Origin: Viscum album
Lineage: Eukaryota; Streptophyta; Magnoliopsida; Santalales; Viscaceae
Assembly: GCA_963277665.1 (NCBI GenBank)
Contig: OY728120.1
Location: forward strand, 944,061,195-944,125,194
DNA: 64,000 nucleotides
Direction: 5' to 3'
The notes below the pieces were generated by a model. The model was given only the letters and a program-made list of their open reading frames with translations, had not been told where the DNA came from and did no database searches. The translations under genes and the position numbers were made by a program. This document shows positions 12,624 to 25,146 of the stretch, one piece after another. Every line of letters starts with the position of its first letter. Position 1 is the stretch's first letter.

Positions 12624-13878
12624 AGAGGAGAGGTGGGGCACTCTTGGAAAGGTATAAAATGTTACTTTATTTTCAAAAGAGTTTCAGATTTTAAAGGTCC
12701 CACATTGATGTATTTAGAGAATAAGGTGATAAGGGTTTGAAATACACCCATACAATAGGTTTTTGACATGTGTAGGTCTTATATTTTACATTATCTTTTC
12801 ATTTTATTTAAATCATTAAATAATGAGGTAATCGCTGCATCATCATGGTCTCATATATAATTGAATTTATTTAATTTCTAAAAATTATAAAACAAATACT
12901 ATGATGTAGGAAATATGTTTATCTTTCCAATTAATATTTATAGACCAAGAGATCATTTATTTAGACAAAAATAAAAAAAATTACTCAGGTGATACATTCT
13001 TTGTCATATTTACTTTCTTTAAAAAATAAAAAGATAAAAAGCCATTATCACACAAAAGTTATTCCATGGGGTCCCCAAGTTTGGTACAAGGCATCCCATG
13101 GTCGGACATGACACAATCAGTAGTATTAGGACACATGTTGGTGTCATTTTTTTATTATTATGATATTATTTTATTATCCTTAACTTCCCGATTACTAATT
13201 AATCAAGATAATTAACGATAATTACCATCATTACTATTCACAAATCCAAAAACACAAGATTCTTAATTACATAATTTGGACCTTAAGATTCCAAATATGG
13301 AATCCATTTTACCAAATTCTAAACACATAAATTGAAATAATTAATTTAAAAATAATTCTCGTTGTCAAAACAAATAGCGGGTTTATTTGAAACAATATCT
13401 ATGAAAAGTTTGGCATTAGTTTATGCCCAATTCCAAAGTGAAATTAATTATAATGAACACCATTGGATTAAATGGTAAAAATATATTATAATTAAACTTT
13501 AAAACCAATTAAAAATATAATCTATCCATAAAATTATATTAGATGAAAAAACAGTTTTGATGTAAAATGGAATATTTATCACTATTCATAAAAAATGAAC
13601 ATTGTCAGAAAAATACCAAAGATGTATCCAAATAAATTTCTATGCCCCAATAATAAAGAATAAGTTTATTTTGACAAATATATCTTATAAATTTTTCAAA
13701 ATATATATTTAAAAATGGTTTTCCATCAAAAGGAAGTAAAACAATATTTTAAAAATATTAGTTTATTCCATGCTTAAGATTGGATTTATTCTCTTTTTAA
13801 GCATCTAAAACACTATCTAATTTGTAAATAGACATAGATAAGAAAATCTATTATTCATTACTTACTTGGGATGTTACA

Positions 13879-13894
13879 TCCTTCCCCCCTTTAG
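13879..13894 (-). other. Polypurine tract of element A
   Basis: On the - strand CTAAAGGGGGGAAGGA lies directly before the TGTAACATCCC start of the 3' LTR, the position of the plus-strand primer in LTR retrotransposons. Confidence 0.85.
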
Positions 13895-14421
13895 AAAATT
13901 GCATCCCCACAATTTATTTACTTATCGAATAAGTGGGGGTATTTATCCCTCATTGCATTTTCAGATTCCCATGTTGCCTCTTCACTCATGTGGCTTTTCC
14001 ACACAACCTTTACTTGATGAATCGCCTTATTCCGCAAAACTTTCTCCATGTGGTCAAGAATATTCACCGGTTGTTCCCTATAAGATAGATTCTCTTCCAT
14101 CTGAACTACCTCTAGACTCAAAACATGAGATGGATCTGGCATGTACTTCCTTAACATTGAAACATGAAAAACAGTGTGTACCTACGATAAGATCGGAGGT
14201 AAATCCACTTGGTATGCAACTGATCCAACTCTCTCAAGAATTTCATACGGTCCAATGAACCTTGGAGACAACTTTCCTTTCTGACCAAATCACATCACAC
14301 TTTTCCATGGTGATACTCTGAGAAAAACAGGATCACCTACCTCAAAAGAGAGATCCTTCCTCCTATTGTCCGCATAACTCTTCTTCCTGTTCTGAGTTGT
14401 TCTCATGTGTCTCTGTATCAG
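13895..14421 (-). pseudogene. Element A integrase C-terminus and chromodomain
   Basis: The frame downstream of the integrase core reads KGKLSPRFIGPYEILERVG, then FHVSMLRKYMPDPSHVL, the conserved C-terminal integrase module of chromoviruses. It ends in a chromodomain with LSYREQPVNILDH, VKVVWKSH, EEATWESE and KYPHLF (open frame 14,157-13,918). The chromodomain is thought to guide integration to heterochromatin marked by histone methylation, which fits insertion into a satellite. The segment is broken by stops, one of them a CGA-to-TGA type change in the normally RFG(K/Q)KGK motif. Confidence 0.88.
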
Positions 14422-15010
14422 TTAATCTTTTTCTGCCAACTCTTCTACCAAATTTGGTTCCATCAACTTCCTTTCACCCACTTCCTCCCAGAACTCTGGA
14501 GTTCGACATCGCTTCCCATATAATGCCTCAAATGGTGCCATCTGTATACTAGAATGAAAACTGTTATTATAAGAAAACTCAACCAAACAAAGATGTTGGT
14601 CCCAACATCCTTGATAATCCATCGAACAAGCATGTATCATATCCTCCAAAGTTTGAATCATTCGTTCTGACTTCCCATCTGATTGAGGATGAAAAGCTGT
14701 ACTAAAATTTAATCCAGTACCCAATGACTTTTAAAGGCCTTTCCAAAAGTTATAAGTAAACCTGGGATCACGATCAGATACAATGGAGAGAGGAACTCCA
14801 TGTAACTTGACTATATATATATCATACAAGTGGGAAAGTTTATCTAGGGAAAAAGTATCTCATATAGAAAGAAAATGAGTTGATTCTGTCAAGCGATCAA
14901 CAATAACCCATATTACATTATTACCTCGAGGTGTCTTCGACAATCCCACAATGAAGTCCATGGATATATTTTCCCATTTCCACTCTGGAACTGGTAAAGA
15001 CTGATGTATC
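14422..15010 (-). pseudogene. Element A integrase catalytic core (rve)
   Basis: The order is [10 protein letters not shown] (first catalytic Asp), [21 protein letters not shown] (second Asp), then TAFHPQSDGKSERMIQTLED (the catalytic Glu is in SER) and LYGKRCRTP. All three acidic residues are present. The frame is broken by stop codons before 14,724, so no intact protein can be made. This domain inserts cDNA into the host chromosome. Confidence 0.9.
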
Positions 15011-15021
15011 CCCTTCAGTAA

Positions 15022-15396
15022 CTACCGCTCTGCATTAACCTGTTGACAAGTCAAACACTTCACAGTAATATCTGCAATATCTCTTTTCATTCTGTCCCAC
15101 CAGTAATACTCTCGAAGATCTATATACATCTTAGTACTGCACGGATGAGCTGAAAACGAAGAACTATGAGCTTCACATAATAACTCTCTCTTCAACTGTG
15201 AATCACATGACATACACAAACTCTTCCCATATCTCAAAACAAAATCGTTATCAATGTTGAATTCAGGAAACTTACCCTTCTGAACTAGCTCTACCTTTTT
15301 CTGCAACTCACTGTCTTGCTTCTGTGCTTGCTTAATTCTGTCTGATAGAGAAGATTTCACTGATACCGGAAACATAACAGAAGACATCCTGCACAA
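15022..15396 (-). pseudogene. Element A integrase zinc-binding (HHCC) domain and linker
   Basis: An open stretch of 124 codons contains the integrase N-terminal zinc finger: EAHSSSFSAHP (two His), STKMY, LREYYWW and CLTCQQV (two Cys). The preceding part, rich in Gln and Lys (AQKQDSELQKKVELVQKGKF), is the usual linker from RNase H. The open frame is a fragment of the polyprotein, not an independent gene. Confidence 0.88.
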
Positions 15397-15975
15397 ACAA
15401 CTTCTATGCCAAATTTCATCAAATCCTTAACCAAAGGATCACATTCCAAATGCAACATTGTTAATGAAGCATTACTTTTTCGACTCAAAGTATCAGCCAC
15501 TTTATTTGTATTTCCCGAGTGGTGACGAATTGTACAATCATAATCATTGATTAATTCTAAACATATCCTCTATCTCATGTTCAATTCTTTCTGAGTGAAT
15601 ATATACTTTATACTTTGGTGATCGGTATATATTTCATACTTTACACCATACAAATGACGCCTCCAAATTTTCAAAGCGAAAACAACAACAGCTAATTCCA
15701 AATCATGTGTAGGGTAATTTACCTCATGAGTTTTCAACTGGCATGAAGCATAAGAAATTATCTGACCATTCTACATTAGGATGCAACCAAGTAATTTTAA
15801 TGAAGCATCACAGCAGATAACAAACTCAACATTCCTGGAAGGTAGTGCCAAAACTGGAGCATTCACCAATCTTCTTTTCAGTTCCTGAAAACAATCATCA
15901 CATATTCTTGTCTAGATAAACATAACACCCTTCTGAGTTAGCTTTATCATTGGACTAGATAACCGGGAGAAATTT
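15397..15975 (-). pseudogene. Element A RNase H domain
   Basis: The motifs are [54 protein letters not shown] and VADTLSRKS, in the order found in Ty3/gypsy RNase H. Stops interrupt the frame. It degrades the RNA strand of the RNA:DNA hybrid during reverse transcription. Confidence 0.87.
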
Positions 15976-16818
15976 CTAACAAACCTTCAGTAATAGCCTA
16001 CCAAAACCAAGTATGGTACGAATCTCAGTTACATTTGTGGGTCTTGGCCATTCTTCAACAACATTTGTTTTTTCAAGATCAACAGTTATCCCATCTTTAG
16101 AAACAATATGACCAAGGAAATAAATTTTTTGCAACCAAAAATTACACTTTTTGAATTTCCCATACAATTTCTTTTCTCTTAAGGATTGCAAAATAAACCT
16201 TAAATGTCTTTCATGCTCCTCTTTACTTTTAGAAAACACCAAATTATCATCAATGAAAACAACCACAAACTTATCCAAGAACTCATGGAAAATTCTATTC
16301 ATAAGGTCCATGAGTACAGTAGTTGCATTGGTTATCCCAAAAGGCATTACTAAAAATTCATAATGGCCATATCTTGTACGAAACGTTGTCTTTAGAATAT
16401 ATTCTTCCTTTACCTTCAACTAATGATGCTCCGATCTCAGGTCAATCTTTGAAAAAAACTGAGCTCCCTAGAGCTGATCAAACAAATCATCGATATGAGG
16501 CAAAGGATATTTGTTCATAATAGTGATGTTACTCAAGGATCTATAATCAATGCAAAGTCTCAAAGAACCATATTTATTTTTAACAAATAAAACAGGAGCA
16601 CCCCATGGTGATGTAGTAGGTCGAATGAAACCATTCTCTAATAAATCTTGCAAATGCTCCTTCAACTCTAAAAGTTCAATTTGATCCATTCGATAAGTGG
16701 GTTTTGAAATTGGCTTAGCATCGGGAACTAAGTCAAAAGTAAATTCAACTTCCAGATCTGGTATTATTCCAGGAAACTCATTAGGAAAAACATCAGGATA
16801 CTCATTTACCACTTCCAC
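15976..16818 (-). pseudogene. Element A reverse transcriptase
   Basis: There are two open blocks. The first (16,818-16,468) has the spacer and fingers: [52 protein letters not shown] and [15 protein letters not shown]. The second (16,419-15,976) has TRYGHYEFLVMPFGITNA and VVFIDDNLVFSKS with the catalytic Asp pair kept, then FLGHIVSKDGI. Between them are two stops at positions that are normally Gln (DQL-stop-GA and HH-stop-L), both explained by CAG-to-TAG changes. Otherwise the domain is close to full length. Confidence 0.92.
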
Positions 16819-17337
16819 ATCATTAATCTAAACAGTTCCTTTGTTTTCAACAATATGTGCAAGGTAACATTCATTTCCATCTTTTACAATTTTCTCAGCC
16901 TCTTGATATTTTATCAATAGTAAGGGTTCATTCTTGTACACAAACTGAAAGTCTTTCTGAAAAGAAACTTCTTTAGATCTACAATCAATCTTATCATGGT
17001 AAATAGAGGGCTAATCCATTCCCAGGATAACATCAAACTCTACTAGAGGTAAATAAATAAGGTTTTCAAGTAGGTTCATTCCACGGATAAAGATGGGAAG
17101 ATTCTTATAAATTTACTTTGTCTCAACATTTCCCCTAGTTGTTTTTACCACAAGTTAAGGAGTCATTTCTTGAGATGGTATTCCCATTTTACTAGAAAAG
17201 TTTTCAGAGATGAAAGAATGTTTAGACCCCGAATCAAACAGAACACTGGCATAATCTGAAAAAACAAACAAAGTACCTAATACCACTTCATTTGATGGCC
17301 CAACATCTGCTGAAGTGGTCACAAAGGATTTCACCAC
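16819..17337 (-). pseudogene. Element A aspartic protease
   Basis: VLFDSGSKHSFIS carries the D-S-G active-site motif, here DSGS instead of the commoner DSGA. The open stretch at 17,337-17,155 ends at a stop, and the rest up to the RT is broken. The protease would process the gag-pol polyprotein. Confidence 0.83.
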
Positions 17338-18405
17338 CCCTTTCTGCTTGTAGTCTAACTGCTTCCGATCACTTGAGCTCTTTGTCGATCACTCATTTGC
17401 ATAATGACCAATCTCATTGCACTTGAAACATTTCACTAACTGTAAATCAAATTTGGTCTTACCATCACCCTAATCTTTCTCAGTGCAGTCATGAGCCTTA
17501 TGTCCCATCTTACCACATCGGTAGCACTTTCCATAATTCAGAAGACATTACCCAGCATTCCTTTTACCACATTTATCACAAACTGGAAACTTAGTTTTCT
17601 TATCATCAGACCTTTTTGATGAATTCTTTCCTTTCACCTACCACCTCGGTCTCTTATTCTGTTGGTTGTTATAGAAAACTTAATCATCGACAAACTCCAT
17701 TTCCACCTTCCCAGCAGATCGAACAAGCTTTTAATAACTCATGATCTCACGAGAAGCTAAATCCCTTCGATATTTTGGATTTAATCCTGAGTAAAAACGA
17801 TTGATTTTACCATCAAGGTCTCAGATAAAATTTGGAGCATACCTTTCCAAATGAGTGAACCTTTCTTCATAAGCAGCCACTGAGTCTTCTTCTTGCGTCA
17901 ATTCCAAGAATTGTTTTTCCATCCTAAGTTGAACAACTATAGGAAAATATTTCTCTAGAAACATACCTTTGAATTCATCCCAGTCGAGAGCATCAATCTC
18001 ATCAGCATCCCTGATATTTTTAACCATCTACCACCACTGATCTGCTTGACCCTCCAAACGGTAAATAGTAAGACTAGCCTTTTGATTGTCTGAACACCCC
18101 ATGACATCGAAAATCATCCCCAATGCTTTAATCAACCCTTCAACTAGAACATGGTCAGATGATCCTATGAATGATGGGGGATGTTGCCTCATTAAATGTT
18201 CCACCACTGACATGTTCCTCTGTGGTTGGTCTGGCTGATCTCGTGCATGGATACCACCACCATTTATCGCTTGAGTCAACTGCTCCATTACTGTAACAAA
18301 CTGTTCAGTTCCAATTCCGACCATCTCAGGATGTTGATTCAGAAGATCATTTCCTTCAGTATTCCATCCTAGCACTGCATCCCTATTTCCTCTATGGAAA
18401 ACCAT
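17338..18405 (-). pseudogene. Element A gag (capsid and nucleocapsid)
   Basis: Translation probably starts at the Met codon at 18,405-18,403 (MVFHRGNRD). The frame stays open to 17,821 except for one TGG-to-TAG type stop in the LEGQADQWW-stop-MV block, the normal capsid motif. The capsid part continues with DWDEFKGMFLEKYFP and AAYEERFTHLERYAP. Near 17,526-17,485 there is a complete CCHC zinc knuckle (CYRCGKMGHKAHDC), followed by a second, CFKCNEIGHYANE, whose last Cys is replaced by a stop. Further stops are scattered in the nucleocapsid. Confidence 0.88.
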
Positions 18406-18531
18406 TATGAAAAAACATGTATTAGATGAAGTAACATGGTAATCTTGAAATGCTATATCATTTCAATTTGGCCATAAAAAATATTTTTGGATAATCATTT
18501 AATAGAATTCTAACTCCTAAAGTTATCTAAA
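18406..18531 (-). other. Element A leader between primer site and gag
   Basis: This untranslated leader of about 125 bp lies between the primer-binding site and the gag Met. Its first part (GGTTTAGATAACTTTAGGAG on the - strand) matches the leader of element E at 27,917 onward almost exactly. Confidence 0.7.
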
Positions 18532-18549
18532 CCGACCTTTGATACCAAC
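18532..18549 (-). other. Primer-binding site of element A (initiator Met tRNA type)
   Basis: On the - strand GTTGGTATCAAAGGTCGG follows the LTR end. TGGTATCAAAGG resembles TGGTATCAGAGC, the complement of the plant initiator Met tRNA 3' end, with two mismatches. Confidence 0.82.
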
Positions 18550-19958
18550 TTTAAGGCCCCAGCCTTAAACCTTACTTAATATTGAGTTATTACAAGACTA
18601 CACATTGAGGATATTTTCAGGTTTAGAGTTTTAGAGAATTAGATCATAAATCATGCATTACATTCCACATTTAAACAAAGTGGTTACATAAAAGATAGTG
18701 TTCATTTTTCGCATCAACGGAAACATATTAAAAATAAAACATGGATTCTTTCTTGACACTTCCTTAACACTTCCTTAACACTATAATCATATCATGTACA
18801 TTTCCCTTGACATATGAAAAACATTTCAAAAACATGGGATGAACATAAAAAGCTCAGTAAGGGATATAAATTTTTTTAAAGGAAACATGAGTACATGTAT
18901 ACATAAGAATAAATGAAATCATACCTTACTCATAAAACATAACCATGTTAACATACCTCATTAAATCATGAATAAATCATAGAAATAATAAGACATAATG
19001 GTATCTTGAGGCATTCATAACATTCTTACGTAGGGTGTAACCCTCATGGCTACGTTTCGAATACCCATCATAGTATATTCCCTAAATCTCTTCAAAGGAA
19101 CCCTAACGTTTAACCCCTTCGCGTTAACCAATGCATTGGAGAGCTATATCGGGCTCACCTACCCTTAGTTTATCATGGAACCACCTGTCTTCATAACAAT
19201 TCCGAATAACCATAACAAAATCGTATCACATAAAACATGCATAAAGGAAACATAAAATTTCCACATTTCAATCACAAGATATCAATACAACACATTGATA
19301 TAATAAAAACATTATGAAAACCATTTTCAATACCAAAATAAAAGAAAAGTAAAACATAGTATTATTTTTTCATTTTTTTTAAAAACAAGTTATGGCTTGT
19401 AGAGGAAGCCGAAACTCAAATAATGGTCACGGTGGCGGAGAAGTCATTGTCGCCGCATAAAAACGACAAAAAAACATTCTCCTTTGTCGTTTAGTAAAAT
19501 GCTTCATATAAAAATATTCCTTTTGAATAGACATAAAATTCAATTGAGTTTATACACCGTATAAAATAAAGCTGTGTATAAAACAAAATATGCCTCAATG
19601 AAAGGAGATTGAGACGAAGTCCCATACCTCGGGTCCGACTTTACTCGATCGTTCTTTAACCTAATGAATAATAAACTTGAGTTAATTTCTACTTGATTAA
19701 GAACCTTTTTCAAGTTCATTATCCCTTTTAAATCACTTCTTACCATGTTATGAACACTATGTAATTATTTAAATTAAATATGGTCGTTTTTTCGATCATT
19801 GGTACTTGAGTCAAAAATAAACTATTTAAAATTTCAAGTTGTTCATGGGGTAAAATATCCATTATATCCATAATTATATTCATGATATAGAAATAATATA
19901 TATAATATATATCCAGTATATACATGCATTTATAATATTACATAACATTTAGAGGTAA

Positions 19959-20029
19959 GAAATGAAATGCACCATTCATGGAGACGGTAAGCCGTACATA
20001 CGCATGAACGCTACTTCCATTTCTATTTG
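19959..20029 (-). other. LTR leader hairpin (element A, 5' LTR)
   Basis: This is the counterpart of 11,851-11,921. The inner arms CATTCATG (19,973-19,980) and CATGAACG (20,003-20,010) remain, but the loop palindrome is mutated to CGTACATACG. Confidence 0.55.
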
Positions 20030-20723
20030 ATAATTAATGGAATTAAAACATAATGATACATAATAGTATTATAATTACAGTATGGAATCATATATGATAT
20101 CATTAAATCTATCCTTTATATGTACCTCATATGGTATTAACGAATCAAATCACTTTGAGGGGGCGGTAGTCCGCACTTCCTAAAATAAAGATATTGTGTT
20201 TACCCATAATGGAAACCATAAAGGTATGACATAAATTAAAAATACAGAATATTAAGTAAAACATAAACATATTATATATCATATATAAATATAGTGACAT
20301 CTTAATTTACACCTTTGAAGGTGTTAAAAGAATATTGAACAATCATCATTTCGTGAGGTAGAAATTCACTATCCACCGAAACAGTATGTTCTTTAACCAT
20401 TAGATGTAGGTGTGTGTAAGTGTAGCTCGAATACTTCACATAACAACATCCTAGTATATTGGAGATACTGGTGTTGTTACAAAAGAAAGGAATAAAAATA
20501 GTTTAGGGGGTTGGAGAAGCAAAATGAAACAAAAGAACACAAGTGAAGACATTACCTTTAAATCGGGAAACTCCCTTTGGATTTAACCAAAAGGGTTTCT
20601 TGAAGAGATTTATAACTAAGGTAAGGCTTATAGGATGAGGAGAGTGATGTGGAGAGACAAAATGCGCAGAGCTTGGCCGAGCCAAAGGCTTGAGAGGTGT
20701 GGGTAAGGAGGTAGAGGTGGGGG

Positions 20724-20732
20724 ACTTTTATA
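20724..20732 (-). promoter_or_regulatory. TATA box of element A 5' LTR (transcribing the element)
   Basis: On the - strand the site reads TATAAAAGT, one base from TATAAAAGG in the other copies, followed by the same C/T-rich leader. This promoter would drive the genomic RNA of A. Confidence 0.65.
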
Positions 20733-21989
20733 AGAGGAGGGGATGGGCACTCTTGGAAAGGTATAAAATGGTACATTATTTTCAAAAGTGTTTTGGATTT
20801 TAAATGTCCCAAATTTATGTATTTCTAGGATAAGGTGATAAGGGTTCTAAATCCACTCATCCAGTAGGTTTTTGACATGTGTTGGTCTTAGATTTTACAT
20901 TATCTTTTCATTTTATTTAAATCGTTAAATAATTAGGTAATCACTACATCATCATGGTCTCAAATATAGTTTAATTTATTTAACATCTAAAAACTATAAA
21001 AAATTACTATGATGTAGGAAATATTTTTATATTTCTAATGACTATTTATAGTCATAGATATAATTTATTTAGAAAAAATTAAAAATGTTTTACTCAGGTA
21101 ATACATTCATTGTTATATTTACTATCTTTAAAAAATAAAAAGATAAAAAGTCATTATCAAAAAAAGTTACTCCATGGGGTCCCCAAGTTTGGAACAAGTC
21201 ATCCCATGATCTTCCATTACACAACCAGTAGTATTTGGACACATTTTGTTGTCATTTATTTATTATTAGGATATTATTTTATTATCCTTAACTACCCGAT
21301 TACTAATTACTCAAGATAATTAACAATAATTAACGTCGTTACTATTCACAAAGTCCAAAAACAAAAGAGTCTTAATTAAATAATTTGGACCTTCTGATTA
21401 CAAATATTTAATCCATTTTACCAAATTACAAACACGGAAATTGAAATAATTAATTTAAAAATAAATCCCATTGTCAAAACAAAAAGCGGGTTTTTTTGAA
21501 ACTATATCTATGAAAAGTTTGGCATTAGTTTATGCCCAATTCAAAAGTGAAATTAATTATAATGAACTCAATTCGTTTAAATGGTAAAAATATATTATAA
21601 TTACACTTTAAAACCAATTAAAAAGATAATCTAACCATATAATTATATTAGATGAAAAAACAGTTATGATATAAAATTCAATATTTTTCACTATTCATAA
21701 AAAAATGAACAATGTCAGAAAAATACCCAAAATTTATCCAAAGTCAATTTCAATGTCCCAATCATAAAGAATAAGTTTATTTTGACAAATAGAGATTATA
21801 AAATTATCAAAATATAGATTTAAAAATGGTTATCCATCAAAATGCAGTAAAACAATCTTTTAAAAATATTAGTGTATTCCATGCTTAAGATTGGATTTAT
21901 TCTCATTTTAAGCCTCTAAAACACTATCTAATTCATAAATAGACATAGATAAGAATATATATTATTCATTACTTACTTGGGATGTCACA

Positions 21990-22822
21990 ATGGAAAACTA
22001 AGAAAACACCTTCAAATTGTTTTGATACTTTAGGACAATAATCCATGAGTCATTTGTGACATTTACGAATAAACCACACCTCAATCATATGCATGGTGTG
22101 ATCGGTATGGATAAAGGTCTCTGGTATCAGTTTGAAATTTACATTAACTTTAGAAAACAACAAAAGTTACATACGGAAAACTAAGAGAACACGTTCATAT
22201 TGTTTTTATACTTTAGTAAAACGATCCATGAGTCATTTGTGACGTGTAAAAATCAATTGCACCTCAACAAGACGCATGGTGTGACCGGTATGGCCAAAAG
22301 TGTCTGATATCAGTTTCAAATTGCCATTAACTTTAGAAAACAACAAAAGTGACATACGGAAAACCAAGAAAACACATTCGGATTGTTTTGATACTTTAGT
22401 ACAATGATCCATGAGTCATTTTTGATGTGTACAAATCATCCACACCTCATTCTGATGCACGGTGTGACCGGTGTGGCTAAAAGTGTCTTATATCAGTTTG
22501 AAATTGACATTAAATTTAGAAAACAACACAAGTGACATACGAAAAATGTGTTCAGATTGATTTGTTACTTTATTAAAATGATCCATGAGTCATTTTTGAT
22601 GTGTACGAATCAACCGCACCTCAATCTAACGCACGGTGTGACCGGTATGGCTAAAAGTGTCTGATATCAGTTTCAAATTGACATTAAATTTAAAAAACAA
22701 TAATAGTGACCTCTGGAAATCTAAGAAAATGCATTCGGATTGTCTTTTTTACTTTGTTACAATGATCCAAGAGTCATTTTTGATGTGTACGAATCAATCG
22801 CACCTCAATACGACGCACAGTG
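21990..22822. repeat. 182-bp satellite, segment 2 (about 4.6 units)
   Basis: The continuation of the array between elements A and E has the same landmarks: CCATGAGTCATTT, GGTGTGACCGGTATGG, CTGATATCAG and TTTAGAAAACAAC. It starts in the middle of a unit, exactly where segment 1 stopped, and ends with the CAGTG target duplication of element E (22,818-22,822). Confidence 0.95.
22818..22822. other. Target-site duplication of element E, left copy (CAGTG)
   Basis: CAGTG here and at 34,658-34,662 flank element E. Removing the element and one copy restores the satellite landmark GCACAGTGTGACCGG. Confidence 0.95.
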
Positions 22823-24438
22823 TGTAACACCCCAGGTAAATAAAGAATATGACATTTTCTTATTTATCCAAATTTGTGAATAAAATATTAAAATGACTTT
22901 AAAAGGGGACGCTATGCTCGATGGTGTACCCAACACGCAACAACGAGTTTCTTGGGAATCTTACGTTGCACTCTAATAATAAAATAATATTATTTTAAAT
23001 GGTAGTTAACATGTAGCCGTTGTATTGGCGGGAATGGATAGAAATAAATAAAATATGATTATATATGTTTTTTTATCCAATAAAAGATAATGGATTAAAA
23101 TACGGAAAGAATTCAATTTTTGGCTTTTATTCCCTAAGTTTCACTAAAGGTTCACTTATCACCTTTTGATGGCGAATTGTCATTAAATATAGTTTTGATC
23201 ACTCTTATAAATTATTTTGGACCAAATAAAACTCTTCTTTATAATTGGGACATCAAAATTTACTTTGTGTAAATTTTTGGTATCTTTCCGATAAAGTTCA
23301 TTTTTTTCAATGAATAGTGTAAAATGTTGTATTTTAATTCAAAACCTCTTTTTAATCTAATTTATTTATATGATTAGATTATCTTTTGAATTGGTTTTAA
23401 AGTTAAATTAGAATATATTTTTACCATTAAATCCAATAGTGGTCGTTGGAATTAATTTCACTTTGAAATCAGACTTAAACTAGTGTCTATCTTTTGATAC
23501 TTATTGTTTCATAAAAACACGCTATTTGCTTTGACAGCGGGAATTAATTTCTAAATTAATTAATCTGACCTATATGTTTTGAATTTTGTAAAATAGACTT
23601 CATTTTTGATTTCGAAATATCAAATATAGCTTATGGTGATTTTTTGGGATTTTTCTGAAAAACTTCAATTTTTGATGAATAGTGAAACCACTAAGTGGTA
23701 CTTATAAAAACTGATTTTTCCGTTTAAATGAAATTTTGCCATCTTTGTGTTTTGAATTTCAAAAATACTGCATACATGGTTGTCATTAAGAAGTAAAATT
23801 TGGTTCAATGGGATAAAAATAATTTTTTGGTGAATAGTAACTTATTAAGTTTTTAATCGCGATTAGTGGTAATTAGTGTAGTTTAGGGTAAAAATAATGC
23901 TTTAATAAAATATGATGAGCTTGACACATGTCCTAACCTCATTTTTTGTGTCATGGCCGACCAAGAAAAGCCATGGGTAAACTTGGGGACCCCATGGATA
24001 CACTTTGGTTGGGAAATGACATAAATAACTTTTTATTTAATGTAAAAGTAAAAATGACACAAACATCATATGTTTTACGAAAACCATTTTTACATGGTGT
24101 TATAATGATAAGATTTTTTATTATAAATAGTCATTGGAAAGATAAAATGATTTCCTACATCATATTATTTTTTATAATTTTTAGACATTAAATAAATTAA
24201 ATTATTTATGACATAATAATGATGCAGCGATGACATCATTATTTGACGATTTAAATAAAATGGAAAGATAGTGTATAATCTATGAACTACACATGTCAAA
24301 AACGTATTGGATGGGTGTATTTCGAAACCTTATCACCTTATCCACGAATTATATCAATGTGGGACCTTTTAAAACTGAAACACATTTTCAAATAAAGTAA
24401 TATTTCTTTACATTCCAAAAGTGCCCCTCCTCTCCTCT

Positions 24439-24447
24439 TATAAAAGG
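24439..24447 (+). promoter_or_regulatory. TATA box of element E 5' LTR
   Basis: TATAAAAGG is followed by CCCCCACCTCTACC. It is preserved, with at most one change, in all four LTRs of A and E. Transcription probably starts about 30 bp downstream, which would place the hairpin block in the RNA leader. Confidence 0.72.
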
Positions 24448-25146
24448 CCCCCACCTCTACCTCATTTCACAAACTTCTCAAGACTTTGGCTCAGATAACC
24501 CCTGCCCATTTACTCTCTCCAAATCCCTCCCCTCATCCTAGAGGATTCCCTTTGGGCAGAATCCTTTCAAAGGAAGCCTTTAGGCTCAAATCAAAAGGAG
24601 TTACACTTTTAAAGTTAATTTATTCTCTCATGGTCATTTCTTTTATTTTGCTTCTCCAACCCCCTACACTCTTTTTATTTACTTCTTTTGTAACAACACC
24701 AGTATCTTCAATATACTAGGATGTTTTTACAAGATTTATTCGAGCTACACTCTCACACAACTAAATAAAATGTTTAAAGAACATACGGTTTCCGTGGATG
24801 GCGAAATTATGCCTCCCGAAACAATGATTGTTCAATACTCATTTAACACCCTCAAAGGTGGCCATTATGATGTCACTATTTTAATATATGATATATAATA
24901 TTTTTATGTTTTACTTATGCTTCTTTATTTTTCATTTGTGTCTTAAATTTATGGCTTCCATTATGGGTATACGCGATATCTTCATTTTAGGAAGTGCGGA
25001 CTACCACCCCCTCAAAGTGATGTGATTCGTTAATGCCAGACGTGGGACGTATAAAGGATGGATTTAATGTTATTATATATGATGTTATACTGGTATTATT
25101 ATATACCTCTATATCATTATTATTTCGTTCCATTAAAATATGAGAT

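Larger units (their letters stand above)
10453..13878 (-). repeat. Element A 3' LTR
   Basis: It is 3.43 kb long and collinear with 18,550-21,989. The inner edge TGTAACATCCC abuts the polypurine tract. It contains a TATA box, a hairpin unit with the CGTACGTACG loop, and a GC-richer 'cggcggagaagtcgttgtcg' segment near 11,325-11,344 that also occurs, on the opposite strand, in element E. No protein-coding frame is conserved between the two LTRs. Confidence 0.93.
10453..21989 (-). mobile_element. Element A: complete but decayed chromoviral Ty3/gypsy LTR retrotransposon (Tekay/Del type)
   Basis: On the - strand it runs from the 5' LTR (21,989-18,550) through a primer site (18,549-18,532), gag, protease, RT, RNase H, integrase and a C-terminal chromodomain, to a polypurine tract (13,894-13,879) and the 3' LTR (13,878-10,453). 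The element starts TGTGACATCCC or TGTAACATCCC and ends in TATA. Joining the flanks restores a satellite unit: left flank ACGGC and right flank ATGGA are a degraded 5-bp target duplication of ACGGA. The two LTRs differ at several percent of positions by eye (about 7 in the first 80 at the primer-site end), so the insertion is old. The domain order and chromodomain place it among Tekay/Del-like chromoviruses. Confidence 0.92.
18550..21989 (-). repeat. Element A 5' LTR
   Basis: This is the 3.44 kb partner of 10,453-13,878. It runs from TGTGACATCCC (at 21,989 on the - strand) to the edge next to the primer site at 18,550. The terminal TATA is changed to TAAA here. The right flank resumes the satellite with ATGGAAAACTAAG. 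Confidence 0.93.

Noticed and set aside
13866..14258. 130-codon + strand frame
   Set aside because: It is antisense to the integrase C-terminus and chromodomain of element A, whose - strand reading has clear family motifs.
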